Positions 7,708 to 16,766 of a DNA stretch of 37,519 bases are shown one piece after another. A program made the position numbers and the translations under genes. Every line of letters starts with the position of its first letter. Position 1 is the stretch's first letter. Under the pieces are notes generated by a model. It did no database searches and was not told where the DNA came from. It saw only the letters and a list, made by a program, of their open reading frames with translations. The stretch is from CBFHOS01 sp965657645 (lineage in GTDB: Bacteria; Pseudomonadota; Alphaproteobacteria; Puniceispirillales; Puniceispirillaceae), in NCBI GenBank assembly GCA_965657645.1, contig CBFHOS010000018.1, forward strand, positions 1-37,519. The letters are read 5' to 3'.

Positions 7708-8246
7708 TCGATCCGTATAACGCGCCGCCGATCCCGCAAGGACCAGAGCAAGACGCAATCCTGCAGGCGGTAGGTGACGAGATCACCAATCGCGGCTTTG
7801 TCATTGCCAAGGCTGACAAGCTGTTTAACTGGGCGCGGTCTGGTTCCCTCTGGCCAATGACATTTGGTTTGGCTTGCTGTGCTGTTGAGATGATGCATTC
7901 TGCGGCTAGCCGATATGACATGGACCGTTACGGCATGTTGTTCCGCCCAAGCCCGCGCCAGTCAGACGTTATGATCGTCGCTGGTACGCTAACCAACAAA
8001 ATGGCCCCGGCATTGCGCCGTGTATATGACCAGATGCCAGAGCCACGCTGGGTTCTATCAATGGGTTCATGTGCGAATGGTGGCGGCTATTATCACTATT
8101 CTTATGCGGTGGTGCGCGGTTGTGACCGTATCGTGCCGGTTGACGTATATGTTCCAGGGTGCCCGCCAACGGCTGAGGCGCTGATTTATGGATTGTTGCA
8201 GCTGCAAAAGAAGATCAAGCGGACAGCGACTATCGCGCGCACTTAA
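7698..8246 (+). CDS. nuoB: NADH:quinone oxidoreductase subunit B
   Basis: This is a 182-residue peripheral-arm subunit that carries cluster N2, the last iron-sulfur centre before quinone. The four ligands are visible: adjacent Cys60 and Cys61 in L-A-C-C-A-V-E, Cys125 in M-G-S-C-A-N-G-G and Cys155 in V-P-G-C-P-P-T. I start it at the ATG at 7698, which has AAGGAG nine bases before it and overlaps nuoA by ten bases. The longer frame from 7587 is nuoA read in another phase. It is followed by a 110-base gap, the longest inside the nuo cluster. Confidence 0.97.
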   Translation: MGVIDPYNAPPIPQGPEQDAILQAVGDEITNRGFVIAKADKLFNWARSGSLWPMTFGLACCAVEMMHSAASRYDMDRYGMLFRPSPRQSDVMIVAGTLTNKMAPALRRVYDQMPEPRWVLSMGSCANGGGYYHYSYAVVRGCDRIVPVDVYVPGCPPTAEALIYGLLQLQKKIKRTATIART

Positions 8247-8356
8247 CAGCCGCGTGCGTCGGTAAAACCCTGATCGGGCAATGGCGTTGATCGGGGTAAG
8301 TAAAAATTGTGAGACTGAATATATCTCGCTAATTCAGCCATATAAGGGCTTTGTTT
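8247..8356. other. nuoB-nuoC spacer with two stem-loops
   Basis: Two successive inverted repeats fill the gap. The first is ACCCTGATC (8267-8275) with GATCGGGGT (8289-8297), nine pairs including one T-G. The second is CTGAAT (8315-8320) with ATTCAG (8332-8337). Neither is followed by T residues. The structure could modulate mRNA stability or processing between nuoB and nuoC; this is inference. Confidence 0.5.
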
Positions 8357-9013
8357 ATGAGTGTTGATGATCAAATGCAGGAAGGTAACGTGGCCGAACC
8401 GTCAAAGCTGGCGATGATGGCCGATCATGTGCGCCAATTGCTTGGTGCTAGTGTTACCCATTGCGAATTATCCAAGGGCCAGATTGTTGTTCGCGCTGAG
8501 AGCGACCAGATTGCCGCGGTGGTGAAAAGCCTGCGCGATGACCGTCACGCCGCTTTTAACCAGCTAAGTGATCTAACTGCAGTTGATTACCCAGAGCGTC
8601 CAGAGCGCTTTGAAATGGTGTATCAATTCCTATCCATGACAAACAACATGCGGCTCCGTTTGTTAGTGCCGGTTGGTGATGGTCAGGCTGTTGCCTCGAT
8701 CACCGATTTATATTCCTCCGCCAATTGGGCAGAGCGTGAAGTGTGGGATATGTTTGGTATTTTCTTCTCAGGCCATCCTGATTTGCGCCGGTTGCTGACT
8801 GATTATGGTTTTGAAGGGCATCCGCTACGCAAGGATTTCCCGCTAACCGGTCATGTTGAAGTTCGTTATGACGACACATTGCGCCGCGTGGTCAATGAGC
8901 CAGTCCAGCTTGTTCAGGAATTCCGTGACTTTGATTTCCTGAGCCCATGGGAAGGCATGCAGGTCCAGATCGACGCTGGTGACGAAAAATCATCCGGCAA
9001 GTCGGGCGAATAG
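8357..9013 (+). CDS. nuoC: NADH:quinone oxidoreductase subunit C
   Basis: This is a 218-residue peripheral-arm subunit (30-kDa family). The signature is complete: E-R-E-V-W-D-M-F-G-I followed by G-H-P-D-L-R-R-L-L-T-D-Y-G-F-E-G-H-P-L-R-K-D-F-P-L near residues 130-165. NuoC helps anchor the NADH module to the quinone module and is separate from NuoD here, unlike the fused NuoCD of enterobacteria. I chose the ATG at 8357, eight bases after AAGGG; an in-frame TTG at 8351 is too close to that site. nuoD begins ten bases after the stop. Confidence 0.96.
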   Translation: MSVDDQMQEGNVAEPSKLAMMADHVRQLLGASVTHCELSKGQIVVRAESDQIAAVVKSLRDDRHAAFNQLSDLTAVDYPERPERFEMVYQFLSMTNNMRLRLLVPVGDGQAVASITDLYSSANWAEREVWDMFGIFFSGHPDLRRLLTDYGFEGHPLRKDFPLTGHVEVRYDDTLRRVVNEPVQLVQEFRDFDFLSPWEGMQVQIDAGDEKSSGKSGE

Positions 9014-9022
9014 GAGGGTATC

Positions 9023-10201
9023 ATGGCGGAAATGCAAATTAAGCCTATCACCATGAATTTTGGCCCGCAGCATCCAGCGGCCCACGGTGTGTTGCGCCTT
9101 GTTCTGGAAATGGACGGCGAAATCATCGAACGTGCGGACCCGCATGTAGGGTTGTTGCATCGCGGCACTGAAAAGCTTATCGAGCATAAGACCTATCTAC
9201 AGGCTCTGCCTTATTTTGACCGGTTGGATTATGTGTCGCCGATGAACCAGGAGCATGCCTGGGCGCTGTCGATTGAAAAGGCACTTGGTATCGACGTCCC
9301 GCGCCGGGCACAGTTCATCCGCGTGATGTATTGTGAAATTGGCCGGATTTTGAATCATATTCTGAATTTGACTACTTTTGCCATCGACGTGGGCGCGATG
9401 ACGCCGCTATTGTGGGGCTTTGAAGAGCGCGAAGAGCTGATGGGCTTTTACGAGCGTGCTTGTGGTGCGCGTTTGCACGCGGCCTATTTCCGCCCCGGTG
9501 GTGTGCATCAGGATTTGCCCGATGGATTGCTTGATGAACTAGGCGATTGGGTGAAAACATTCCCGGCCTTTATCGATGATCTGGAAACGTTGCTGACGAA
9601 CAACCGTATCTTTAAACAGCGGACCGTCGATATCGGCATTATCAGTAAAGATGACGCGCTGGATTTTGGCATGACTGGTCCTTGTTTGCGCGGTTCTGGC
9701 GTTGCATGGGATTTGCGCAAGACCCAGCCTTATGACGTCTATAGCGAGATGGATTTTGATATCCCTGTCGGCAAGACTGGCGATTGCTATGCTCGGTATT
9801 TGGTGCGGGTTGAAGAAATGCGTCAATCATTGCGCATTATCGAGCAATGTATCGCCGAGATGCCTGCTGGTCCTGTCCTTGCCGAAAATAACAAGGTCAC
9901 ACCGCCAAGCCGGGGCGAGATGAAAAATTCGATGGAAGCGCTAATCCATCACTTCAAGCTTTATACTGAGGGCTTTCATGTGCCTGAGGGCGAAGATTAT
10001 ACCGCCGTTGAAGCGCCTAAGGGTGAGTTCGGCGTCTATATGGTTTCCGACGGATCTAACAAGCCATATCGCTGTAAGATCAGGGCACCAGGGTTTTATT
10101 TTATGGCGGCAGTAGATCACTTGTCGCGCGGCCATATGCTGGCTGATTCCGTGGCCATTATTGGGTCGCTGGACATTGTTTTTGGTGAGATTGACCGATG
10201 A
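9023..10201 (+). CDS. nuoD: NADH:quinone oxidoreductase subunit D
   Basis: This is a 392-residue 49-kDa-family subunit that forms the quinone-binding pocket with NuoB. The N-terminal N-F-G-P-Q-H-P-A-A-H-G-V-L-R loop with its conserved histidines is present, followed by H-V-G-L-L-H-R-G-T-E-K and, at the C-terminus, a histidine-aspartate region S-D-G-S-N-K-P-Y-R-C-K-I-R-A-P and the ending D-I-V-F-G-E-I-D-R. The start has a strong AGGAGGG just upstream. The stop overlaps the nuoE start as ATGA. Confidence 0.97.
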   Translation: MAEMQIKPITMNFGPQHPAAHGVLRLVLEMDGEIIERADPHVGLLHRGTEKLIEHKTYLQALPYFDRLDYVSPMNQEHAWALSIEKALGIDVPRRAQFIRVMYCEIGRILNHILNLTTFAIDVGAMTPLLWGFEEREELMGFYERACGARLHAAYFRPGGVHQDLPDGLLDELGDWVKTFPAFIDDLETLLTNNRIFKQRTVDIGIISKDDALDFGMTGPCLRGSGVAWDLRKTQPYDVYSEMDFDIPVGKTGDCYARYLVRVEEMRQSLRIIEQCIAEMPAGPVLAENNKVTPPSRGEMKNSMEALIHHFKLYTEGFHVPEGEDYTAVEAPKGEFGVYMVSDGSNKPYRCKIRAPGFYFMAAVDHLSRGHMLADSVAIIGSLDIVFGEIDR

Positions 10202-10830
10202 GTATTGAAGCGCGTATTGCTAGCGAACAGCCTGATTCCTTTGCCTTTTCAGCGCAGAATGAAAAGGAAATCAAACGGATCATTGCAAAATATCCAAAGG
10301 GCCGTCAGGCCAGCGCGGTGATGCCGTTGCTCGATTTGGCCCAGCGCCAGAACGACAATTGGATCCCTATGAAAGCGATTGAGCTGATTGCTGAAATGCT
10401 GGATATGGCGCAAATCAGAGTGCTGGAAGTCGCGACCTTCTACACCATGTATAACCTAAAGCCGGTTGGTAAATATTTCCTGCAGGCCTGTACCACAACA
10501 CCGTGCTGGTTGCGTGGGTCTGACGAGATGATGCGTTGTATCAAAGACCGGTACGGCATTGCCTCTGGCGAGACTTCAGAATGTGGCCGCTTTAGCTTGC
10601 TTGAAGTTGAATGTTTGGGTGCGTGCGTGAATGCGCCAATTCTGCAAGTGAATGACGATTTCTACGAAGACCTTGATTATCAATCCACCGGCGCGTTGCT
10701 TGATTCGCTAGAAGCGGAAAAGCCACTAGCGGTTGGATCTGTCACCGGCCGTTCGGGCTCGGAGGCAAAAGGCGGGGCGACAAGCCTGTCTGCCCTAAAA
10801 CCGAAAAAATCGGGAGCGGCCAATGCTTAA
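10198..10830 (+). CDS. nuoE: NADH:quinone oxidoreductase subunit E
   Basis: This is a 210-residue 24-kDa-family subunit of the NADH module carrying the [2Fe-2S] cluster N1a. The four ligands are Cys98 and Cys103 (C-T-T-T-P-C) and Cys139 and Cys143 (C-L-G-A-C-V-N-A-P). The first 90 residues are the usual helical bundle. A 35-residue low-complexity tail rich in Ser, Gly and Lys extends beyond the core fold. It is translationally coupled on both sides: four bases shared with nuoD and eight with nuoF. Confidence 0.96.
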   Translation: MSIEARIASEQPDSFAFSAQNEKEIKRIIAKYPKGRQASAVMPLLDLAQRQNDNWIPMKAIELIAEMLDMAQIRVLEVATFYTMYNLKPVGKYFLQACTTTPCWLRGSDEMMRCIKDRYGIASGETSECGRFSLLEVECLGACVNAPILQVNDDFYEDLDYQSTGALLDSLEAEKPLAVGSVTGRSGSEAKGGATSLSALKPKKSGAANA

Positions 10831-12115
10831 AGATGCTGATCGTATTTTTACTAATATCTATGGCTGGGAAGATGCCGGTCTAAAGGGCGCAAAAAAGCGC
10901 GGTGATTGGTCGAACACGGCAAAGCTAATCCAGCTTGGGCATGATGAAATCATTGAACAGATGAAGGCGTCTGGCCTTCGTGGACGTGGCGGCGCTGGAT
11001 TTCCAACAGGCCTGAAATGGTCGTTTATGCCGAAAGAAGTGAAAGAGCGCCCGCATTACCTCGTGGTTAATGCCGACGAGTCTGAGCCCGGCACATGTAA
11101 AGACCGCGATATTCTGCGTAATGAGCCGCATAAGTTGCTTGAAGGCTGTGTGGTTGCTGGTTTCGCAATGAAGGCGCACGCCGCCTATATTTATATCCGT
11201 GGCGAGTTTGTGAATGAGGCACGCGCCCTGCAAAAGGCGATTGACGAGGCCTATGCGGACGGCCTTCTGGGCAAGGATGCGGCGAAATCTGGTTGGGCCT
11301 TTGATATTTACCTGCATCGCGGTGCGGGTGCTTATATTTGCGGTGAGGAAACCGCATTGCTCGAATCTCTGGAAGGCCGCAAGGGCCAGCCACGCCTGAA
11401 GCCACCATTCCCAGCAGGGGCCGGTCTTTATGGCTGTCCAACGACTGTTAATAATGTGGAATCAATTGCGGTGGCGCCAACCATTCTGCGCCGCGGTGCT
11501 AGCTGGTTTGCCGGTCTTGGCAAGGAAAACAACACGGGCACAAAGCTGTTTTGTATTTCCGGCCATGTAAACAACCCGTGCAATGTCGAAGAAGAGATGG
11601 GCATCCCCCTAAAAGAGCTTCTTGAAAAGCATGCAGGCGGTGTCCGCGGTGGATGGGATAATCTGCTGGCGGTTATTCCGGGTGGATCATCAACGCCATT
11701 GATGCCGCGCAATGTGTGTGACGACATCACAATGGATTTTGATGCGCTACGCGATGCCGGAACGGGCCTCGGTACCGCCGGTATTATCGTGATGGATAAG
11801 AGCACCGACATCATCAAGGCAATTTCTCGTCTGTCATATTTCTACAAGCATGAATCATGTGGCCAATGTACGCCGTGCCGTGAGGGTACTGGTTGGATGT
11901 GGCGGATGATGGAACGCTTGGTCCGCGGCGATGCTGAAGAGCATGAAATCGATACGCTAGAGCAGGTAACACGCCAAGTTGAAGGCCATACCATCTGTGC
12001 ACTCGGTGATGCGGCGGCGTGGCCTATCCAAGGCCTGATTAAACATTTCCGTCCTGAAATTGAACGGCGGATTGCCGCGCGTCATGCCAATGACGCTGTA
12101 TATGCGGCTGAATAG
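10823..12115 (+). CDS. nuoF: NADH:quinone oxidoreductase subunit F (NADH- and FMN-binding)
   Basis: This is a 430-residue 51-kDa-family subunit where NADH reduces FMN. In order it shows the glycine-rich G-R-G-G-A-G-F-P-T-G-L-K-W-S FMN/NADH loop, N-A-D-E-S-E-P-G-T-C-K-D-R and GAGAYICGEETALLESLEG. The N3 [4Fe-4S] ligands follow in S-C-G-Q-C-T-P-C-R-E-G-T-G-W and the distal cysteine in H-T-I-C-A-L-G-D. Its length is normal. It overlaps the end of nuoE by eight bases and nuoG follows after 14 bases. Confidence 0.97.
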   Translation: MLKDADRIFTNIYGWEDAGLKGAKKRGDWSNTAKLIQLGHDEIIEQMKASGLRGRGGAGFPTGLKWSFMPKEVKERPHYLVVNADESEPGTCKDRDILRNEPHKLLEGCVVAGFAMKAHAAYIYIRGEFVNEARALQKAIDEAYADGLLGKDAAKSGWAFDIYLHRGAGAYICGEETALLESLEGRKGQPRLKPPFPAGAGLYGCPTTVNNVESIAVAPTILRRGASWFAGLGKENNTGTKLFCISGHVNNPCNVEEEMGIPLKELLEKHAGGVRGGWDNLLAVIPGGSSTPLMPRNVCDDITMDFDALRDAGTGLGTAGIIVMDKSTDIIKAISRLSYFYKHESCGQCTPCREGTGWMWRMMERLVRGDAEEHEIDTLEQVTRQVEGHTICALGDAAAWPIQGLIKHFRPEIERRIAARHANDAVYAAE

Positions 12116-12129
12116 GGAGCTATCGCCAG

Positions 12130-14184
12130 ATGCCAAAGCTGACTGTCAACGATATCGAAGTCGAAGTCGAAGCCGGTTCGACCGTCCTCCATGCCTGTGA
12201 AGAAGCTGGGGTCGAAATCCCGCGCTTTTGTTACCATGATCGCCTGTCGATTGCCGGTAATTGCCGGATGTGTCTGGTCGATCTGGAACGTGCGCCAAAG
12301 CCGGTTGCCTCATGTGCAATGCCTGCTGGTGATGGGATGGTTATCCGCACCGATACGGACCGTGTAAAAAAGGCCCGCGAAGGGGTGATGGAATTTTTGC
12401 TCATCAACCACCCGCTTGACTGTCCTATTTGTGATCAGGGCGGTGAATGTGACCTGCAAGACCAAGCCATGGGCTATGGTTTTGACGGATCGCGTTATGA
12501 GGAAAACAAGCGCGCGGTTGAAGACAAGCATATGGGTCCGCTGATCAGCACCACGATGACCCGTTGCATTCATTGTACGCGCTGTGTCCGTTTTGCTACT
12601 GAAATTGCCGGTGTCCCTGAATTGGGCGCGATTGGCCGCGGCGAATCTATGGAGATTACTACTTATCTGGAAAAGACTTTGGCGTCAGAGCTTTCGGCCA
12701 ATGTTATTGATCTTTGTCCGGTTGGTGCGCTTACCTCGCGCCCTTATGCGTTTGCCGCCCGTCCGTGGGAATTGAAAAAGACCGAATCAATTGATGTCAT
12801 GGACGCGATGGGCAGCAATATTCGTATTGATGCGCGCGGGGCCCAAGTCATGCGTGTTTTGCCGCGTTTGAATGAAGATATCAACGAAGAGTGGATTTCC
12901 GATAAAACCCGCTATGCTATTGACGGATTGCGCCGCCAACGCCTTGACCAGCCCTATATGCGCGGTCGTGATGGTCGTTTGGCACCGGCGAGCTGGGATG
13001 ACGCCTTCAAGGCCATCGCGGCTAAACTGAAAAAGGCAAAGCCAGAGGCAATGGCCACTATCGCGGGTGATCAGATTGACGCCGAAGCCATGTTTGCGAT
13101 GAAGACCTTGTTCACCAAGCTGGGTAGCAAGAACATGGATTGCCGTCAGGATGGTGCGAAAATTGGCAATGCCCGCGCTGATTACCTGTTTAATTCGACA
13201 ATCGCTGGCATTGATGATGCCGATGCGTTGCTTATCATCGGTAGTAACCCGCGCGTTGAGGCGGCTGTTCTTAATGCCCGCATTCGCCGTAACTGGCTGG
13301 AAACACGGATGCCTATCGCGGTTGTTGGTCCCGAGACTGACCTTACTTATGACGCGACTTTCCTTGGTGATGATGCCGCCATTCTGGACGACATCCTGTC
13401 TGGCAAAAACAAGTTCGCCGCCAAGCTGAAAAAGGCAAAGAACCCGATGATCATCATTGGAATGGGCGCGCTTGCCCGCAGTGATGGTTCGGCTATTTTG
13501 ACAAAAGCGCGTGAGATTGCAGATACTTACGGCGTTGTTGCAAAAGACTGGAACGGCTTTAACGTGTTGCATACTGCGGCTAGCCGTGTTGCTGGCCTCG
13601 ATCTTGGCTTTGTGCCGGCGCGTGGTGGCAAGGATGTTAATGCGCTGTACAAGGCGGCTGAAACTGACGCGTTGGACGTGGTCTGGTTGTTGGGCGCAGA
13701 TGAGTTGGAGATGGAGCGTCTGGATAAGGCCTTTGTTATCTATCAGGGGCATCACGGCGATAAGGGCGCGCATCATGCGGATGTTGTATTGCCGGGCGCT
13801 GCCTATACTGAAAAAGACGGTATTTACCTGAACACAGAAGGCCGCGTGCAATATGCAAGCCGCGCCGCTTTCCCACCAGGTCAGGCAAAAGAAGACTGGG
13901 CGATCGTGCGCGCCTTTGCCGGACATATTGGCGTTTATCTTGGCTTTGATAGCCTCGATGAATTGCGTGCCGATTTGTTCGAACAAGTGCCGCATTTTGC
14001 CGAGCGCGATAGCATCCTGCCGGCGAAATGGGTGAAAATCGGTGGCAAAGGTAAAATGACATCGGCTCCGATCGGCGCTGGTATCGATAATTTCTACATG
14101 ACTTGTGCGATTAGTCGTGCGTCTGAGACGATGGGCGAATGTCTGCGTGCGATGCAGGCTGACCAAGCGCAGGCAGCGGAGTAG
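12130..14184 (+). CDS. nuoG: NADH:quinone oxidoreductase subunit G
   Basis: This is a 684-residue 75-kDa-family subunit. The N-terminal part is a ferredoxin-like [2Fe-2S] domain with C-E-E-A-G-V, F-C-Y-H-D and C-R-M-C. It is followed by a His-Cys [4Fe-4S] motif (C-P-I-C-D-Q-G-G-E-C-D-L-Q) and C-I-H-C-T-R-C-V-R with a later Cys-Pro (L-C-P-V-G-A-L-T). Residues from about 220 onward form the molybdopterin-oxidoreductase-like domain, which has no cofactor role in complex I. The extra N7 cysteine motif found in E. coli is not seen, as expected for alphaproteobacterial and mitochondrial forms. nuoH begins four bases after the stop. Confidence 0.97.
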   Translation: MPKLTVNDIEVEVEAGSTVLHACEEAGVEIPRFCYHDRLSIAGNCRMCLVDLERAPKPVASCAMPAGDGMVIRTDTDRVKKAREGVMEFLLINHPLDCPICDQGGECDLQDQAMGYGFDGSRYEENKRAVEDKHMGPLISTTMTRCIHCTRCVRFATEIAGVPELGAIGRGESMEITTYLEKTLASELSANVIDLCPVGALTSRPYAFAARPWELKKTESIDVMDAMGSNIRIDARGAQVMRVLPRLNEDINEEWISDKTRYAIDGLRRQRLDQPYMRGRDGRLAPASWDDAFKAIAAKLKKAKPEAMATIAGDQIDAEAMFAMKTLFTKLGSKNMDCRQDGAKIGNARADYLFNSTIAGIDDADALLIIGSNPRVEAAVLNARIRRNWLETRMPIAVVGPETDLTYDATFLGDDAAILDDILSGKNKFAAKLKKAKNPMIIIGMGALARSDGSAILTKAREIADTYGVVAKDWNGFNVLHTAASRVAGLDLGFVPARGGKDVNALYKAAETDALDVVWLLGADELEMERLDKAFVIYQGHHGDKGAHHADVVLPGAAYTEKDGIYLNTEGRVQYASRAAFPPGQAKEDWAIVRAFAGHIGVYLGFDSLDELRADLFEQVPHFAERDSILPAKWVKIGGKGKMTSAPIGAGIDNFYMTCAISRASETMGECLRAMQADQAQAAE

Positions 14185-14188
14185 ATCA

Positions 14189-15211
14189 ATGGATTTTTTG
14201 ATGCAGGAATGGGTGCTTGAACTTGGCTGGATACTGCTCCAGATCCTCGTTGTTATCGGGCCGCTATTGATTGCGGTTGCCTATCTTACGCTGGCTGAAC
14301 GCCGTGTTATTGGTTTTATGCAGCTTCGTAAAGGCCCGAACGTGGTTGGTCCTTTTGGCCTGTTCCAGCCGTTTGCCGATGCGCTAAAGCTGATGGCGAA
14401 AGAGACAATCTTGCCGTCCGGTGCGAACAAGGTTGTGTTCCTGATTGCGCCAATGCTGACCTTTATTCTGGCATTGGTGGCATGGGCGGTGATCCCGTTT
14501 GGCGAGGGGCTGGTGATTGCTGATATTAATGTCGGTATTCTCTATCTATTCGCGATTTCTTCGCTTGGTGTTTATGGCGTGATCATGGCTGGTTGGGCCA
14601 GTAACTCTAAATATGCCTTTCTTGGTGCGCTTCGTTCGGCGGCCCAGATGGTGTCTTATGAAGTGTCGATGGGTCTTGTCATCATCAACGTGTTGCTATG
14701 CGTTGGTTCGTTGAATTTGAGTGCGATCGTTGAGGCCCAGCGCGGGATGTGGTTTGCATTGCCGCTATTGCCTATGTTTGTGGTGTTTTTCATCTCGACC
14801 TTGGCGGAAACCAACCGTGCACCATTTGACCTTCCCGAAGGCGAGTCCGAGCTTGTGGCTGGTTATCTTGTTGAATATTCGTCAATGAGCTTTGCGCTGT
14901 TCTTCCTTGGTGAATATGCAAATATGATCCTGATGAGCGCGATGACCACGATCCTGTTCCTTGGTGGCTGGTTGGCGCCATTCGATATCTGGCCGCTCAA
15001 CATTATTCCGGGACCAATCTGGTTCATTTTGAAAATTGTACTGGTGCTGTTTGTATTCTTGTGGGTGCGGGCAACAACACCGCGTTACCGGTATGACCAA
15101 CTTATGCGTCTTGGCTGGAAAATCTTCCTGCCATTTTCACTACTTTATGTCGTGGCGACCGCTGGCTTCTTGCTGGCGACCGACAATCTACCTGCCGTGA
15201 TGGGCGGTTAG
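14189..15211 (+). CDS. nuoH: NADH:quinone oxidoreductase subunit H
   Basis: This is a 340-residue membrane subunit (ND1) that completes the quinone chamber at the junction of the two arms. Eight helices are expected. The signature loop A-E-T-N-R-A-P-F-D-L-P-E-G-E-S-E-L-V-A-G and the following E-Y-S-S-M-S-F are intact. So is the N-terminal L-A-E-R-R-V-I-G-F-M-Q-L-R-K-G-P-N segment. I begin at the ATG at 14189, seven bases after a GGAG that overlaps the nuoG stop; the longer frame from 14105 is nuoG in another phase. Confidence 0.97.
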   Translation: MDFLMQEWVLELGWILLQILVVIGPLLIAVAYLTLAERRVIGFMQLRKGPNVVGPFGLFQPFADALKLMAKETILPSGANKVVFLIAPMLTFILALVAWAVIPFGEGLVIADINVGILYLFAISSLGVYGVIMAGWASNSKYAFLGALRSAAQMVSYEVSMGLVIINVLLCVGSLNLSAIVEAQRGMWFALPLLPMFVVFFISTLAETNRAPFDLPEGESELVAGYLVEYSSMSFALFFLGEYANMILMSAMTTILFLGGWLAPFDIWPLNIIPGPIWFILKIVLVLFVFLWVRATTPRYRYDQLMRLGWKIFLPFSLLYVVATAGFLLATDNLPAVMGG

Positions 15212-15226
15212 GGATAGGGGACCAAT

Positions 15227-15715
15227 ATGCGCGCATTGACCGATCAATTTAGATCATTTCTGCTGCTGGAACTTGGCAAAGGTCTGTTCCTGACGCTGAA
15301 GTATTTCTTCAAGCCAAAGGTGACGATCAATTATCCTTATGAAAAGGGTAGTCTGTCTCCACGTTTTCGCGGCGAGCATGTATTACGCCGTTATCCAAAT
15401 GGTGAAGAACGCTGTATCGCCTGTAAATTGTGCGAAGCAGTATGCCCGGCCCAAGCGATCACGATCGAGGCAGAGCCGCGTGATGATGGCAGCCGCCGGA
15501 CCACCCGCTATGACATTGACATGACAAAATGCATCTATTGCGGATTTTGTCAGGAAGCATGCCCAGTGGATGCCATTGTTGAGGGACCGAATTTTGAGTT
15601 CGCCACAGAGACCCGTGAAGAACTTTATTACGACAAAGACAAATTGCTCGCCAATGGCGATCGGTGGGAAACAGAGATTGCACGCAATCTTGCCGCCGAT
15701 TCACAGTGGCGCTAG
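15227..15715 (+). CDS. nuoI: NADH:quinone oxidoreductase subunit I
   Basis: This is a 162-residue 23-kDa-family (TYKY) ferredoxin subunit carrying clusters N6a and N6b. Ligands are Cys63, Cys66, Cys69 and Cys73 in R-C-I-A-C-K-L-C-E-A-V-C-P, and Cys102, Cys105, Cys108 and Cys112 in K-C-I-Y-C-G-F-C-Q-E-A-C-P. The amphipathic N-terminal helix that lies on the membrane surface is present. It is 15 bases after nuoH. A degenerate 13-bp tandem repeat begins right at its stop codon. Confidence 0.97.
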   Translation: MRALTDQFRSFLLLELGKGLFLTLKYFFKPKVTINYPYEKGSLSPRFRGEHVLRRYPNGEERCIACKLCEAVCPAQAITIEAEPRDDGSRRTTRYDIDMTKCIYCGFCQEACPVDAIVEGPNFEFATETREELYYDKDKLLANGDRWETEIARNLAADSQWR

Positions 15716-15766
15716 GCCAGAACACCCGGCCAGAGTAACCGGCCAGAATATCCGTCCAGTTAGGCG
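15715..15766. repeat. Degenerate 13-bp tandem repeat between nuoI and nuoJ
   Basis: Four consecutive 13-bp units starting at 15715, 15728, 15741 and 15754 follow the pattern GGCCAGA followed by six variable bases ending CCC, ACC or TCC; the fourth unit is more degenerate. It fills about half of the 93-base spacer inside an otherwise compact operon. No start codon or T-run terminator lies within it. Confidence 0.7.
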
Positions 15767-15808
15767 GGGGAGAGATTAAATTGGTCAAGAAATTGAAAGT
15801 GAACAATC

Positions 15809-16444
15809 ATGGTTGAGGCGCTGTTCTTTTATCTGTTCGCCGGCATCATGCTTGCGGCGGGAGCCATGGTTGTGGTGTCACGTAACCCGGTTTATTCGGT
15901 GTTATTTCTGATCCTTGCATTCTTTAATGGTGCGGGCCTGTTCGTCCTTGTTGGGGCTGAATTCATCGCCATGCTGTTGGTTGTCGTATACGTCGGCGCG
16001 GTCGCGGTGTTGTTCCTGTTCGTGGTGATGATGCTCGACATCAATTTTGCTGAAATGCGCTCTGGCTTTCAAAAATACCTGCCGCTTGGCCTCGCTGTCG
16101 GTGGCATTTTGGTGTTTGAGCTGGTGGCGGCGATTCACGGCGATGCCTTTAACAAAGTGGTATTGCCGGATATGGGTGATGTGTCGAATACCCGCGCACT
16201 GGGCAATGTTCTCTACACCAAATACATGTATCTGTTCCAAGTTGCCGGATTGATCCTGCTGGTGGCGATGATCGGGGCGATTTCCCTGACCATGCGCAAG
16301 CGCCCAGGGGTTCGGCGTCAGGTGATCGCCGAGCAGAATTTACGCAGCCGCGCTGAAAGTGTGGAAGTGGTTAAAGTGCCTGTTGGCGATCCGCCAGAGA
16401 CTATCCTTTCCGATGGTCATCCTGGTGTGAATGAAGGGAAATAA
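15809..16444 (+). CDS. nuoJ: NADH:quinone oxidoreductase subunit J
   Basis: This is a 211-residue membrane subunit (ND6). Five hydrophobic segments are visible, with the conserved V-V-S-R-N-P-V-Y-S-V-L-F and the glycine-rich E-F-I-A-M-L-L-V-V-V-Y-V-G-A-V-A-V-L-F segment of helix three, which holds the pi-bulge. A cytoplasmic tail of about 50 residues follows the last helix. Because it comes after the repeat-filled 93-base spacer, its translation is less tightly coupled to the preceding gene than for most nuo genes. Confidence 0.96.
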   Translation: MVEALFFYLFAGIMLAAGAMVVVSRNPVYSVLFLILAFFNGAGLFVLVGAEFIAMLLVVVYVGAVAVLFLFVVMMLDINFAEMRSGFQKYLPLGLAVGGILVFELVAAIHGDAFNKVVLPDMGDVSNTRALGNVLYTKYMYLFQVAGLILLVAMIGAISLTMRKRPGVRRQVIAEQNLRSRAESVEVVKVPVGDPPETILSDGHPGVNEGK

Positions 16445-16446
16445 TC

Positions 16447-16758
16447 ATGCTAGAGCTGTCACTCAATCATTATCTTGCTGTTTCCGCCATTCTGTTTGCG
16501 CTTGGTACATTTGGCATTTTTCTAAACCGTAAGAACGTCATCACAATCTTGATGTCGATCGAGCTTATGTTGCTTGCGGTGAATATCAATATGATCGCGT
16601 TTTCCGCTTATAACGGCGACTTAGAAGGACAGATTTTCTCGCTGTTTATTCTAACGGTTGCCGCGGCAGAGGCGGCCATCGGTCTTGCCATTCTCGTTGT
16701 CTTCTTCCGAAACCGCGGTTCGATTGCGGTTGAAGACGTCAATATGATGAAGGGCTAG
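16447..16758 (+). CDS. nuoK: NADH:quinone oxidoreductase subunit K
   Basis: This is a 103-residue, three-helix membrane subunit (ND4L). The two membrane glutamates needed for proton transfer are present: Glu39 in M-S-I-E-L-M-L-L-A-V-N-I-N and Glu75 in V-A-A-A-E-A-A-I-G. It starts two bases after the nuoJ stop and its stop precedes nuoL by eight bases. Confidence 0.97.
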   Translation: MLELSLNHYLAVSAILFALGTFGIFLNRKNVITILMSIELMLLAVNINMIAFSAYNGDLEGQIFSLFILTVAAAEAAIGLAILVVFFRNRGSIAVEDVNMMKG

Positions 16759-16766
16759 GGGGCATT

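Noticed and set aside
12787..14166. 459-codon open frame on the minus strand
   Set aside because: It is entirely antisense to nuoG, whose protein is unmistakable. The translation has no domain pattern and the open frame comes from codon bias.
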